64,000 nt of DNA, from NCBI RefSeq assembly GCF_003992005.1, contig NZ_RQVL01000005.1, forward strand, positions 31,314 through 95,313. The letters run 5' to 3'. This document shows positions 17,138 through 26,812 of this stretch, piece after piece. The position numbers and the translations under genes were made by a program. Position 1 is the first letter of the stretch, and each line of letters starts with the position of its first letter. The DNA comes from Veillonella sp. VA139 (GTDB lineage: Bacteria; Bacillota; Negativicutes; Veillonellales; Veillonellaceae). Under the pieces are notes generated by a model. It searched no databases. It was not told where the DNA came from and saw nothing but the letters and a program-made list of their open reading frames with translations.

Positions 17138-18094
17138 ATGAGACAAATTACTTATCATATCCACCGCTTTAACGAAGGCCGCGCGTATGTACAGTCTTAT
17201 ACTTTCGATTACGAAGCAGACCGTACTATCCTTTGGGGCTTACAAAAAATTAAAGATACAATCGATCCAACATTAACTTTCGTTGCAGCTTGTCGTTCCG
17301 CAGTATGTGGCGCTTGCTCTGTGAAAGTTAACGGTCAAGCAATGCTTGGTTGTGAAGCTAAAATCGACGAAGTAACTGAACGTTTTGGTTCTGATGAAAT
17401 CACAGTAGCACCAATCGGTAACTTCGATGTAATCCGTGACTTAGTTGTTGACTGGGAAGCAAAAGTTAGCCGCTTGAAAGAAGTAGCTCCTTGGATTTTC
17501 GTAAAACCAGAATTTACAACTAAAACTGGTACTCGTCAATCTGCTGCAGACTTCAAAAAATTCGTTATGAACACAGAGTGTATCCTTTGCGGATGCTGTG
17601 CTTCCGAATGTAACAAATTGTCTGCTAACCGTGAAGACTTCTTGGATCCATATGTATATACAAAAGCTAACCGCTTTGTAATGGATTCCCGTGATGTGTC
17701 TCCAATGGCGCATACTACACCAGCTTTCAACCATGGCTTGTGGAAATGTGTACATTGTATGAACTGTATCACTCGTTGTCCTAAACATTTGAAACCAGAA
17801 AAAGATATTTCCAACCTTCGCCGTGTAGCGACACAAGCTGGCTTGTCCAACAAAGGTACTCGTCATGCGATCGCGTTCAAACAAGACTTGTTAAAAACTG
17901 GTCGCCTAAACGAAGTAACAATGAGCTTGAAAACAGACGGATTATTGGATTCCGCAAAACAAGGTCTATATGCTCTTCGTTTATGGAAACATGGTAAAAT
18001 CAATCCATTCGAATTGGTAGTTCCTCATAAACCAGTGAATGGTATTGAAGGTGTTCGTACAATCGGTCGTGCAGTAGAGGAGGCTGGAAAATAA
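17138..18094 (+). CDS. sdhB: fumarate reductase/succinate dehydrogenase iron-sulfur subunit
   Basis: A 318-residue electron-transfer subunit, longer than the classical about 240 residues. The N-terminal plant-type 2Fe-2S motif is CRSAVCGAC near residues 51-59. Two further cluster motifs follow, CILCGCCASEC and CVHCMNCITRC. Its last codon overlaps the ATG of the next gene (ATAATGA), indicating translational coupling. It links the flavoprotein to the CCG-domain subunit. Confidence 0.92.
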   Translation: MRQITYHIHRFNEGRAYVQSYTFDYEADRTILWGLQKIKDTIDPTLTFVAACRSAVCGACSVKVNGQAMLGCEAKIDEVTERFGSDEITVAPIGNFDVIRDLVVDWEAKVSRLKEVAPWIFVKPEFTTKTGTRQSAADFKKFVMNTECILCGCCASECNKLSANREDFLDPYVYTKANRFVMDSRDVSPMAHTTPAFNHGLWKCVHCMNCITRCPKHLKPEKDISNLRRVATQAGLSNKGTRHAIAFKQDLLKTGRLNEVTMSLKTDGLLDSAKQGLYALRLWKHGKINPFELVVPHKPVNGIEGVRTIGRAVEEAGK

Positions 18095-18966
18095 TGAAAT
18101 ACGGATTTTTCCCAGGTTGCGTATTAGAAGGCGCATCTAAAGAAGACTACTTAGCAACCGTTGCAGTAGCGAAAAAATTAGGTATCGAAATCCAAGAATT
18201 AGACGGATGGACTTGCTGCGGCGCGTCCCATGTTCAAGATATCGATCCATTATTGGCTCTTTCCACTAACGCTCGTAACATCGCGTTAGCTGAAAAAGAA
18301 GGCTTAGATATTCTTACAGTTTGTAACACTTGTACATTAATGCTTCGTGAAGCTAAAAAAGAGCTTGATGATCATGAAGTAACTCGTCAAAAAGTAAATA
18401 ACATCCTTGGCGAAGCTGGTATGAACTACAAAGGTACTAGCGAAGTAACACATTTCTTGTGGGTGCTTATCCGCGAATATGGTTTAGATAATTTGAAAGC
18501 AAAAGTAACTCGTCCATTGACTGGTCTTCGTGTTGCTGAATATTATGGTTGCCATATCCTTCGTCCAGAAGAGGAAATGGGCTTCGAAGATATGCAAATC
18601 CCAACAAGTTTGGCAGATTTGATTACAGCATTAGGTGCTACTCCAATCGATTTCTCCCGTAAATTAGATTGCTGTGGTTTCCATGCAGTATACCCTGCAC
18701 ATGATTCTGTAATGCAAATGACTGGTTCTATCAATGCAGATGCACAAAAAGAAGGTGCTGATTGTGTAGTAACACCATGCCCGCTTTGCCAAATGCAATT
18801 GGATATGTTCCAAAAAGAAGCAAAAGCAACTGTTGCAATGAATGGCGATATGCCTATCATCCACATGAGCCAATTAATTGGTCTTGCATTGGGTTGCACT
18901 CCAGCAGAAATGGGTATGACAGATCGTCACTTGGCAAGCACTGCTTCCTTGAACCGTTTCTTATAA
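18094..18966 (+). CDS. HdrB/SdhE-like CCG-domain subunit of fumarate reductase
   Basis: A 290-residue protein with two cysteine-rich CCG domains: GCVLEG...CCGASH...CNTC in the first half and YYGCH...DCCGFH...CPLC in the second. This is the family of heterodisulfide reductase subunit B and of the non-haem anchor of type E succinate:quinone oxidoreductases. No haem-binding membrane anchor (SdhC/D) is present, so this subunit probably replaces it, contacting quinone or another donor via a non-cubane cluster. Assignment of the donor is inference. Confidence 0.85.
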   Translation: MKYGFFPGCVLEGASKEDYLATVAVAKKLGIEIQELDGWTCCGASHVQDIDPLLALSTNARNIALAEKEGLDILTVCNTCTLMLREAKKELDDHEVTRQKVNNILGEAGMNYKGTSEVTHFLWVLIREYGLDNLKAKVTRPLTGLRVAEYYGCHILRPEEEMGFEDMQIPTSLADLITALGATPIDFSRKLDCCGFHAVYPAHDSVMQMTGSINADAQKEGADCVVTPCPLCQMQLDMFQKEAKATVAMNGDMPIIHMSQLIGLALGCTPAEMGMTDRHLASTASLNRFL

Positions 18967-18996
18967 TCGTAAACTTACAATTGAATTACACAAACT

Positions 18997-19028
18997 TACA
19001 ACAGGTTGTCCCTCGGGGCAACCTGTTT
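18997..19028 (+). terminator. terminator of the fumarate reductase operon
   Basis: AACAGGTTG and CAACCTGTT stem with TCCCTCGGGG inside, followed by TTTT. The gap from here to 19350 holds imperfect direct repeats of GGGTTATAGGACAAAATG (near 19050-19092) and AT-rich sequence; no gene was seen. Confidence 0.85.
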
Positions 19029-19350
19029 TTGGGATCTATAGGGTTATAGAGTCATAGAGTTATAGGACAAAATGGGGTTATAGGACAAAATGAGTTGGGT
19101 TTAATAGCGATGAGACTGTCATATACTAGAGGGGTTGAATGTTAAAGTTGCTTTGGAATTTTTGAGAAAGATAAAATGATCTAGTGTTACCAATGATGTA
19201 TCAAGTCACATGTGGACTTAATGTATAGTGATGTTATAAGAATATAGTTAATTACGATAGTATTTTTGTGTTAAAATGTAGAACATATATATTGAAAAAA
19301 TAGAACAAATATGCTAATATACTACTATACTACGATAGAGGAGGGATAGT

Positions 19351-20613
19351 ATGGCAGTGTATATGTGTTTAGATTTGAAGAGTTTTTATGCTTCTGTAGA
19401 ATGTGCAGATTTGGGGGTAGATCCTTTTACAACCCCATTGGTTGTGGCGGATGCATCACGTGGGCTAGGAGCGATTACACTAGCTATTTCTCCTGCGTTA
19501 AAGCAATTAGGCGTCAAGAACCGATGTCGATTGTTTGAGATTCCATCTACTATTGAGTATATGGCGGTAAAGCCTAGGATGCGACGATATATGGAAGTAT
19601 CTGCCGCTATTTATGGCGTCTTATTGGACTATGTGGCACCAGAAGATATTCATGTGTATTCCATTGATGAATATTTTATTGATGTGACCCCCTATAGCCG
19701 ATTGTATAAGAAAACATGGCAGGAATTAGCCTTGTTATTCAAAGATAAGATACTGGAACGGACTCATATTCATGCTACGGTTGGATTAGGAACTAATTTG
19801 TTTTTAGCTAAGGTCGCCCTCGATGTATTGGCTAAGCATGCACCGCAAGGAATTGGTATTCTTAATGAGGAATTATTTAAAGAAAAGATATGGCATCATC
19901 AACCCATCACAGATATTTGGCAAATCGGAAGGGGAATCGCAAGTCGGTTACATAAGTATGGCGTAGTGGATTTACATGGTATTACGACTGTGCTTGAGGA
20001 GCGCTGGTACAAGGAATTTGGGGTCAATGCAGAATTGCTCATCGATCATGCTTGGGGGCGTGAGACGTGCACCATGAAAGAGATTCATGCGTACCGACCA
20101 GCGAAACATTCCTTGTCGAGAGGGCAAATTTTGCTGCGAAATTATTCCTACGAGGAGTGTTTTGTCCCTCTTCGGGAGATGGTGGAATCTTTATTATTGG
20201 AATTGATTGCAGAGGAGGCACTGACAAAATATATTTCCTTAGGGGTACGGTATGCAGATAGGACAGTGAAAGGTACCGGCGGGTCACGACGATTATCGAA
20301 GTATACGTGCTCCTTAGAGGTACTTTCACAGGCAGTATTGGAACTGTATAAAGAAACTACTTATCCTCATCAGGAGATACGGCAGTTGTCGGTGGGATTT
20401 GATGATTTAGTGAACCGTGAGGCCGTACCTTGGGAAGAAGATTTGTTTTCTACGTCTCAGGATAGGGAAGAAAAGGCATACCAAGTGGAACGGACCGTAT
20501 TGACCATAAAGGAAAAGTTTGGCGGTAATGCCATACTTCGTGCTAGCAGTTTGCAAGAAGAGGGGACCATGCAGTTTCGTAATACCTTGGTAGGAGGACA
20601 TAATGCAACATAA
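19351..20613 (+). CDS. Y-family DNA polymerase (UmuC/UvrX-like)
   Basis: A 420-residue translesion polymerase. Catalytic acids are in place: D8 in CLDLKSFYASVE and D106-E107 in YSIDEYFID. The little-finger region follows after residue 240. It resembles the mobile and chromosomal UvrX/YqjW branch of Firmicutes rather than DinB because of the paired YolD-like gene. GAGGAGGGATAGT precedes the ATG. Two GAAC half-sites occur upstream (TAGAACA at about 19280 and 19301) but no full GAAC-N4-GTTC LexA box. The stop overlaps the next gene by 11 bp. Confidence 0.9.
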   Translation: MAVYMCLDLKSFYASVECADLGVDPFTTPLVVADASRGLGAITLAISPALKQLGVKNRCRLFEIPSTIEYMAVKPRMRRYMEVSAAIYGVLLDYVAPEDIHVYSIDEYFIDVTPYSRLYKKTWQELALLFKDKILERTHIHATVGLGTNLFLAKVALDVLAKHAPQGIGILNEELFKEKIWHHQPITDIWQIGRGIASRLHKYGVVDLHGITTVLEERWYKEFGVNAELLIDHAWGRETCTMKEIHAYRPAKHSLSRGQILLRNYSYEECFVPLREMVESLLLELIAEEALTKYISLGVRYADRTVKGTGGSRRLSKYTCSLEVLSQAVLELYKETTYPHQEIRQLSVGFDDLVNREAVPWEEDLFSTSQDREEKAYQVERTVLTIKEKFGGNAILRASSLQEEGTMQFRNTLVGGHNAT

Positions 20614-20935
20614 ACGACCGAAGATGACATTGTTACAGAGGGCTAAACAATTTATGCCCTTTGCTGCTTTGAAAGGATTTCAGGAGTTATTGGAAGAAAC
20701 AGCGCGATATAAAGAGAATCGTAAAGAACTTTCAGAGGAACAATTGGAAGTATTAGATGCACAGTGTAAGGGACTAGTGATAGGGAATGTAGTCAGTGTA
20801 GTCTATCATAATGGACGAGCCTATGACACGGTGCAAGGGCGATTACAACAAATTGATACAGTGTATCGAACGATGACGGTAGGAGACGTGCTTGTACCTA
20901 TGTCTCATATTATGCGGGTTACCACCATTGGTTGA
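20603..20935 (+). CDS. YolD-like protein
   Basis: A 110-residue protein with the YolD-like core: RAKQFMPFAALKGF near residues 13-26 and a C-terminal beta-rich segment. YolD-like proteins are found beside Y-family polymerases in Firmicutes and are proposed functional partners resembling UmuD. The ATG is inside the end of the polymerase gene with GGAGGACATA upstream, so expression is coupled. Confidence 0.88.
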   Translation: MQHKRPKMTLLQRAKQFMPFAALKGFQELLEETARYKENRKELSEEQLEVLDAQCKGLVIGNVVSVVYHNGRAYDTVQGRLQQIDTVYRTMTVGDVLVPMSHIMRVTTIG

Positions 20936-21022
20936 GTATTGACCATTTTTGTAAATCATGTAGAATGGTACATATACGCTATGTGCTAGATAGGCGAGCC
21001 ATGGTGAATACATGAGAACAGG

Positions 21023-22474
21023 ATGGACATAATGAAACAACAACGATATAGAACCTATGGGTGGTGGGCCATAGGGTTGAGCCTCATCTTGGCGTTGCTA
21101 GGGTTAGGCTGGAATATGTATGTGAAATATACAACGCCGGTGACGAAATATGTGGTAGAAGCAGGCGATTTTGAATTGCAAATCCCTAAGTTAGGTGTAA
21201 CGAGTACAACTATCTCTTTAGCTTGGAATCCAGTGAATGATGACAGATTGGCGGGGTATGATATTTACGTTAATCAAGAAAAAGTGAAAGAAATTCGTCC
21301 TAGTGCAAAGGGCATATCTATCATTCCTAGACTAGAGTTGAATGGATTAGAATCCGATACGGTATACTTAGTGCAAGTAAAAGCTGTGGATGATAGGGGT
21401 GCTATCTTGTCGGATTCTTCCAAGGTACCAGTTAAAACATTACCTCAAGAACCGCGTTTAGAGGCTACCGCTTATGGTGCTGTAGGAGATGGAATCACGG
21501 ACAATACGTTAGCGTTGCAAAAAGCGATACATGATACCCCAGCTGGAGGTATCTTACATCTTAGTAAAGGTGTATATCGCACAGGAACGCTATTTTTGCA
21601 CAGCTATATGACCTTAGAATTAGATGAGGATGCTGTGCTGATGGCGGTCAATGATAGTTCCGCCTTTGTAAAGCCTAATTATGTGGTGACTGGAGGTACG
21701 CCATATTTAGGACTTTTACAGTTAGAAGGCGATGAGCAAGGACCTATTGAAAATGTTGTTATTCGTGGTGGGACCATTGATGGATATGGATGGAAAGAAG
21801 ACCTTTTACAAGAGGAGAGCGCACCCGAAGCGGATGCAGTGACGCACGATATTCTTGATCATACTGGTTTATTAAGTAAGTCGGAAGTGCAAGCTGCGAT
21901 GCGTAGAGGGGCTAGTTATGAAAAAGGAAATTCCACACTGTCGTCTTTAGTGGTTATCCATTATGGTAAGGATATTTTACTGAAACATACGGTGTTAAGA
22001 AATGCAGCGGCTCATATGGTGGATGCTACACAAGTAGACGGGCTGAACATCCAAGATGTACGTATGGAAGGCATGCATAGTGGCGATGGCTTGCATTGGG
22101 ATGGGGTAGGGTTACTGACGCACAACCTTATCATGGAACGCATGCAACAAGGGATTGTGGTATTAGCAGGACATCCTGTAGGATCTAGTGTAACGGAGCA
22201 GTGGAATGCGTACAATTTACAGATTCTCCATAGTCGTGTAGGCATTGTCTTTGCCAATACAGGAAATACTTGGATTCAACATATGTATTTACAAGGATTG
22301 ACTATGGAAGATGTACTACTAGCTATGCGTGTTCGGGAGACTACAACCATAGGTGGAGGTATTCGTGATATTGTTGTGAAAGAGGCATACTTAAAGGGCA
22401 TTACACAACAAATCGATGCAGGGACTAAACGGAATAGTCCGGTGGAATGGATTCACAGTACGGTGGAATTGTAA
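21023..22474 (+). CDS. membrane-anchored protein with FN3 and pectin-lyase-fold domain
   Basis: A 483-residue protein. An N-terminal hydrophobic helix (residues 13-34) anchors it, a fibronectin type III domain spans about 55-140 (LAWNPVNDDRLAGYDIYV), and a right-handed beta-helix of the glycosyl hydrolase 28/pectate-lyase-3 type starts at YGAVGDGITDNTLALQKAI. Such proteins cleave or bind polysaccharide outside the cell. Catalytic acids could not be assigned with certainty (SGDGLHWDG is a candidate). A second start at 21032 is possible; the ribosome site is weak for either. Confidence 0.75.
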   Translation: MDIMKQQRYRTYGWWAIGLSLILALLGLGWNMYVKYTTPVTKYVVEAGDFELQIPKLGVTSTTISLAWNPVNDDRLAGYDIYVNQEKVKEIRPSAKGISIIPRLELNGLESDTVYLVQVKAVDDRGAILSDSSKVPVKTLPQEPRLEATAYGAVGDGITDNTLALQKAIHDTPAGGILHLSKGVYRTGTLFLHSYMTLELDEDAVLMAVNDSSAFVKPNYVVTGGTPYLGLLQLEGDEQGPIENVVIRGGTIDGYGWKEDLLQEESAPEADAVTHDILDHTGLLSKSEVQAAMRRGASYEKGNSTLSSLVVIHYGKDILLKHTVLRNAAAHMVDATQVDGLNIQDVRMEGMHSGDGLHWDGVGLLTHNLIMERMQQGIVVLAGHPVGSSVTEQWNAYNLQILHSRVGIVFANTGNTWIQHMYLQGLTMEDVLLAMRVRETTTIGGGIRDIVVKEAYLKGITQQIDAGTKRNSPVEWIHSTVEL

Positions 22475-22525
22475 AACCAACAAAAACATAGGGGCTGTAA
22501 CAACATAGTTCTCAATAAAATAGAG

Positions 22526-22563
22526 GAAAGTTGATTAAAAAGCATCAACTTTCCTCTGTTTTT
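22526..22563. terminator. convergent terminator
   Basis: GAGGAAAGTTGAT and ATCAACTTTCCTC stem around a short A-rich loop, then TGTTTTTG on the plus strand. Confidence 0.8.
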
Positions 22564-22591
22564 GTCTATTCACTATCGGTTAGGGTTAGAT

Positions 22592-23530
22592 TTATGGTTG
22601 CAATGGATTGTGGAATAAGCCCTGTGTTTTTTTGCGGCGCTTGCTAGGCACGTAGACTTGTAAAAACTTAGGTAATACTTCTAGGTCTATTGGCGCATCA
22701 GGTCCGATATCGCCATCCATGTTGGTGGATGCATCCATGGTGTCACACACCTCGATGCGAGCTTGTTTGACTTTTAGGATGGTGACATATTTGGAGTTAT
22801 AAATAGAACCGCTTAGAATGAGTGGCAAGATGAAGAATAGGTTCATGATGAAGTATTCTTTGAAAATAATAATACGCATATACCCATCATCTACGGAAGC
22901 GGTAGGCATGAAATGTTCAAAGCTAGAAACTACATTGGTTAGTAAGGCGATGACCAATGGAGACATAAACTCTTTGGTTCCCTCTTCGGTGGTGATGCGG
23001 AACTTATAATCCTTGGTTGTAAATAAGGCTTGTCCACCTTTGGCGAAGTAGGCTAGAGGTCCTAATAGTTGTTTTTCTTTTGGTGTGACGGATGCCACTA
23101 CTTCGGGGATGACCCCAATGGCAATATTGTTGCAAAAAAATGAATCATTGCAACGACCCACATCCACATGACGGATAGTACTATTTTTTAAGCCGTGAAT
23201 AGCTTCTAATGGTTGTAAGGGGATACCTAAAGCACGGCTCATATCGTTGACAGTGCCAAGGGGTATGAAACCGAACTTGGAGCGACAGCCAGCTTTTACA
23301 ATGCCGTTAACAGTTTCATTAATGGTGCCATCACCGCCCATGCAAAAGATGGCATCGAATCCTTCGTTGGAGGCTTCGATGGCGAAGCGGGTTGCATCAC
23401 CAGCTTGTCGGGTAAACTTTACTTCTAGGCGATCAAAGAGGGCACTTAATTGCCATTGTAGTTCCATTACGTATCGGCGAGCCCGACCACCGCCTGATAC
23501 AGGGTTTATAATAATTAGACAACGACTCAT
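22592..23530 (-). CDS. diacylglycerol/lipid kinase family protein (YegS/DagK-like)
   Basis: A 312-residue soluble kinase. The nucleotide-binding motif GGDGTINETVNG is near residues 60-71, and the N-terminal INPVSGGGRA segment is typical. The family phosphorylates diacylglycerol or related lipids. The gene stands alone, convergent with the pectin-lyase-fold gene and divergent from a GntR regulator. A stem-loop GGAAAGTTGAT...ATCAACTTTCC at 22526-22556 can end both convergent genes. Confidence 0.88.
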   Translation of the reverse strand: MSRCLIIINPVSGGGRARRYVMELQWQLSALFDRLEVKFTRQAGDATRFAIEASNEGFDAIFCMGGDGTINETVNGIVKAGCRSKFGFIPLGTVNDMSRALGIPLQPLEAIHGLKNSTIRHVDVGRCNDSFFCNNIAIGVIPEVVASVTPKEKQLLGPLAYFAKGGQALFTTKDYKFRITTEEGTKEFMSPLVIALLTNVVSSFEHFMPTASVDDGYMRIIIFKEYFIMNLFFILPLILSGSIYNSKYVTILKVKQARIEVCDTMDASTNMDGDIGPDAPIDLEVLPKFLQVYVPSKRRKKTQGLFHNPLQP

Positions 23531-23723
23531 GGTTGATTCCTATTCTATACACAGATACATTTGTTATGACTATTATATCATAGGAAATTTGATTGTGGAA
23601 AAGGGTTATTTCTGTAGATTTCATTGATTTTTAGGAGCTATTTCACGTATAATGAAAGAACAATGTTACGCATGCCAAGAGTAGGTGAAAGTATAGAACG
23701 GTAACATCCTGGAGGGTGATTTG

Positions 23724-24416
23724 ATGGATAAGACGGAAGAATATCGTTTACATAGTATTTCAATTGGGCGACTGCCGTTGAGTGAACAAGTGTATATGTC
23801 GTTAAAGCAATCTATTTTGACGGGTTCTTTAAAACCAAATATGAAATTGAGTGAAGTGCGTATTGCAGAACAATTACATGTGAGCGCTACACCAGTACGT
23901 GAAGCATTTCGTAAACTAGCGAAAGATAATTTGGTGGTTATCAAGCCATGGAAAGGTGTGACGGTGAAAGGCTACTCTCCAGAGGAAATTGTAGCCATGT
24001 ATCAATGTCGTGAAGTAATGGAAGGCTTGGGGGCTAGACTTTGTGCAGAACGATGTACAGAGGAGCAGTTAGCAGAGTTACAAGAAGTGTGCGATGCAGG
24101 GATTCAGACGGAAGAGCCAGAAGAACGGGTTGCCATTAATAGTCGCTTTCACACATTGATTGCAGAATTTTCGGGTAATGAGCGTGTGGCAGATTATTTA
24201 GCAGATTTTCGGGAAATGGTGAATCGTGATATGTATATCAGTACATCAGATAAGACACGTACTATTTCATGCGATTTAGAACATCAACAAATTATGGAAG
24301 CTATCCATGAACGCAATGGGCAATTAGCAGAAGAACGGATGCGAGCTCACGTGCGAAATGCCTTCGTATTTAAAAAAGCGCATGCAGAGCTATTAGCAAA
24401 GCAAAAGGAGAAGTAA
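23724..24416 (+). CDS. GntR-family (FadR/FCD subfamily) transcriptional regulator
   Basis: A 230-residue regulator with an N-terminal winged helix-turn-helix (LPLSEQVYMSLKQSILTG ... EQLHVSATPVREAFRKL) and a C-terminal helical ligand domain of the FCD type with metal-binding-like His residues. The start at ATG 23724 is chosen for GGAGGGTGAT upstream. It precedes the korAB genes, separated by a structured RNA candidate, and could regulate them; this is only positional inference. Confidence 0.88.
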   Translation: MDKTEEYRLHSISIGRLPLSEQVYMSLKQSILTGSLKPNMKLSEVRIAEQLHVSATPVREAFRKLAKDNLVVIKPWKGVTVKGYSPEEIVAMYQCREVMEGLGARLCAERCTEEQLAELQEVCDAGIQTEEPEERVAINSRFHTLIAEFSGNERVADYLADFREMVNRDMYISTSDKTRTISCDLEHQQIMEAIHERNGQLAEERMRAHVRNAFVFKKAHAELLAKQKEK

Positions 24417-24519
24417 GAAATCCAGTCATTACGGCGTTTATAGGTTACGATGTTAGTAAGTTAATAGCGGTAATAAATAAAAAATATATAAAAAGGCTAG
24501 GAATTTATAAATTCATGTG

Positions 24520-24548
24520 TTTACTTTTACACAAGCATTTGCTATAAT
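24520..24548 (+). promoter_or_regulatory. promoter of the multi-hairpin RNA
   Basis: TTTACT (24520-24525), 17 bp, TATAAT (24543-24548). Predicted start near 24555, at the first base of hairpin 1. Confidence 0.7.
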
Positions 24549-24554
24549 GACTAA

Positions 24555-24785
24555 GCAAAGGGTTCACACTACCTTTGCAAGATAAAGATCTCTCTCTTTA
24601 TCTACCTAACTTACAATAGGGAAGGATTCATCTTATACCTTCCCAGGTAAAAGACCCTACTTTTACCGAAGGGGCGCCCCCCATTGCCCCAACAAACATT
24701 TGAATCTATTTCAAATGTTCTCTCTCTTTTTTCTCAAATACAAAAACCTCGGCTTTATTCTCTTGGTCGGGGTTTTTGTATTTTT
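24555..24785 (+). ncRNA. candidate novel noncoding RNA with six serial hairpins
   Basis: Directly after a good promoter come six near-contiguous stems: GCAAAGG/CCTTTGC (24555-24578), GATAAAGA/TCTTTATC (24581-24602), GGGAAGG/CCTTCCC (24619-24644), GGTAAAAG/CTTTTACC (24646-24667), GGGGC/GCCCC (24671-24690; GGGGCGCCCC inside is itself palindromic) and AACATTTGAA/TTCAAATGTT (24695-24719). A terminator (ACAAAAACC/GGTTTTTGT plus T-run) ends at about 24785. Pyrimidine-rich loops and linkers (TCTCTC, ACCCTA) could bind ribosome sites. No ORF with a ribosome site was seen. It does not look like 6S RNA or tmRNA. The remaining gap to 25060 is AT-rich. Confidence 0.65.
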
Positions 24786-25060
24786 TCTATCTGTGGTATC
24801 ACTGGTATGATGTATGCTACTCTCCAATCTAGGTAGGATGTAATACGTATTAATGAATGACCTATAGTGGTACATAGATATGGAGAACGACGAAGAGAGA
24901 TATAGAAAATAGAATATAAATGATGGGAATATGATTGATGAAAAGCGGTAAAAATGCTATCATTAGAAGTAAGCTTTGAGAGATTGATGTGTATGAAAAA
25001 CACATAGTAAATACAGTCTTTCTGTAGTCCTATATTACAATCCTAAGGAGGGTGAATCTC

Positions 25061-26812
25061 TTGCAAAAACGTAAAGATTTTATCTGGAAAATGGGCGGTC
25101 AGCAAGGTGAAGGTATTGAAAGTTGCGGCGAAATTTTAGCAACCATACTTGCCAAAGAAGGATATTCCTTGTACAGCCAACGTTTATTTGCATCTCGTAT
25201 CAAAGGTGGTCACACAACATTTGCATTACGTATCGCATTAGAACAAATTATGACAGTGGGTGAGCATATCGATTTCTTGGTAGCACTTGACCAAGAAACT
25301 GTAGATATGCATGGTAAAGAAGTACGTGAAGGTGGTTTTATCATTTGCGACAGCAAAGTAAATCCTAATTTTGAAGCGTTCACAGGTACTGGAGTCACAT
25401 GTCTTTCCTTGCCAATTTCTGAAACAGCATTACAACAAGGTTCCTTGTTGATGCGTAATATCGTGGCATTAGGTATGTCTGTTGCCTTATTGGGCTTTGA
25501 AACAGAGTTGTTCTTAACAGCTATTAAAGCTCGTTTTGCGAAAAAATCCGAAGATATTATTACCAAAAATTTACAAGCATTCCAATTGGGCTATGATCTT
25601 GTGAAAGAACAATTGGGTGATGTAGAAGTAGATACATTAGATAAACCAACACCAAAAGACCAAATGTTCTTACTTGGTAATGAAGCATTAGCATTAGGTG
25701 CCATCGCAGCGGGTTCCCGTTTCATGGCATCTTACCCAATTACTCCAGCTTCTGAAGTCATGGAATACATGATTAAGAAAATGGATAAAGTTGGTTCTAC
25801 TGTGGTACAAACAGAAGATGAAATTGCAGCTTGCATGATGGCGATGGGTGGTGTATACGCTGGCGTACGGGGCTTTACATGTACATCTGGCCCTGGCTTG
25901 AGCTTGATGGCTGAATCCTTGTCTATGGCATCTATGGCGGAATTGCCAATGCTCATTATCGACGTACAACGTTCTGGCCCATCTACAGGTATGGCGACAA
26001 AAGTGGAAACATCCGATATTGATGCAGCTTGCTACAATGCGCATGGCGATTATTCCAATATCGTTATCGCCCCAACAAGCATTGAAGAATGTTTCTACGA
26101 AATTCAACATGCTTTCAACTTGGCAGAACAATATCAATGTCCAGTAATTTTCATGCCTGATTTACAACAAGGTTTGAATAAACAATCTGTACCAACATTC
26201 GATTTGAACCGTGTTGGTATTGAACGTGGCAATTTGATGAAAGAAGAAGATTTACCAGCATTGGAAAATCCTAAATATTTCAAACGTTTTGAATTGACTG
26301 AAAGCGGCATTTCCCCTCGTACCATCCCAGGCATGAAAAACGGTCTATTCTTGTCTACTGGTCTTGAGCATAATGAAGAAGGTAAACCAGCAGAAGCGCC
26401 TTCTATGCACGTGGCACAAACAGATAAACGTTTCCGTAAATTATCTACAGTAGCGGACGTATATGAACCATTCTTAAAGAATGCAAAACATGAGGAAGCA
26501 GATGTTCTTGTGATCGGTATTAACTCTAGCCGTGGTGCTATCGAAGAAGCAGTGGTGGAATTAGAGGCAGAAGGCCACAAAGTGAACCATTTACAACTTC
26601 GTTTGATTAAACCGTTCCCGAAAGAACAATTGCTACCATTCTATAACAGTGCTAAAAAAGTTGTGATCTGTGAGCAAAATGCAACAGGTCAATTGACTAA
26701 TTTGTTCCGCATCAACATGCCGAATAAAGAAAAACTTTCTAGTTGCTTAAAATACGATGGTAATCCATTTACAACATCTTATGTAAAAGCGGCAATTAAG
26801 GAGGTTTTATAA
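25061..26812 (+). CDS. korA: 2-oxoacid:ferredoxin oxidoreductase alpha subunit (gamma-alpha fusion)
   Basis: A 583-residue subunit of the thiamine-dependent enzyme that interconverts 2-oxoacids and acyl-CoA with ferredoxin, most likely 2-oxoglutarate. The N-terminal third is the gamma domain (MGGQQGEGIESCGEI), and from about residue 205 the alpha (PYR) domain follows (GNEALALGAIAAG, SYPITPASE). Start is TTG at 25061, 9 bp after AAGGAGG; an upstream in-frame GTG overlaps the ribosome site. The stop overlaps the korB start region, so they form an operon. Confidence 0.9.
   Translation: MQKRKDFIWKMGGQQGEGIESCGEILATILAKEGYSLYSQRLFASRIKGGHTTFALRIALEQIMTVGEHIDFLVALDQETVDMHGKEVREGGFIICDSKVNPNFEAFTGTGVTCLSLPISETALQQGSLLMRNIVALGMSVALLGFETELFLTAIKARFAKKSEDIITKNLQAFQLGYDLVKEQLGDVEVDTLDKPTPKDQMFLLGNEALALGAIAAGSRFMASYPITPASEVMEYMIKKMDKVGSTVVQTEDEIAACMMAMGGVYAGVRGFTCTSGPGLSLMAESLSMASMAELPMLIIDVQRSGPSTGMATKVETSDIDAACYNAHGDYSNIVIAPTSIEECFYEIQHAFNLAEQYQCPVIFMPDLQQGLNKQSVPTFDLNRVGIERGNLMKEEDLPALENPKYFKRFELTESGISPRTIPGMKNGLFLSTGLEHNEEGKPAEAPSMHVAQTDKRFRKLSTVADVYEPFLKNAKHEEADVLVIGINSSRGAIEEAVVELEAEGHKVNHLQLRLIKPFPKEQLLPFYNSAKKVVICEQNATGQLTNLFRINMPNKEKLSSCLKYDGNPFTTSYVKAAIKEVL

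Noticed and set aside
19280..19310. LexA (SOS) box before the Y-family polymerase
   Set aside because: Only GAAC half-sites are present; no GAAC-N4-GTTC palindrome was found.
24555..24785. 6S RNA or tmRNA
   Set aside because: No long closing helix with a central bubble, and no tRNA-like ends or tag reading frame.
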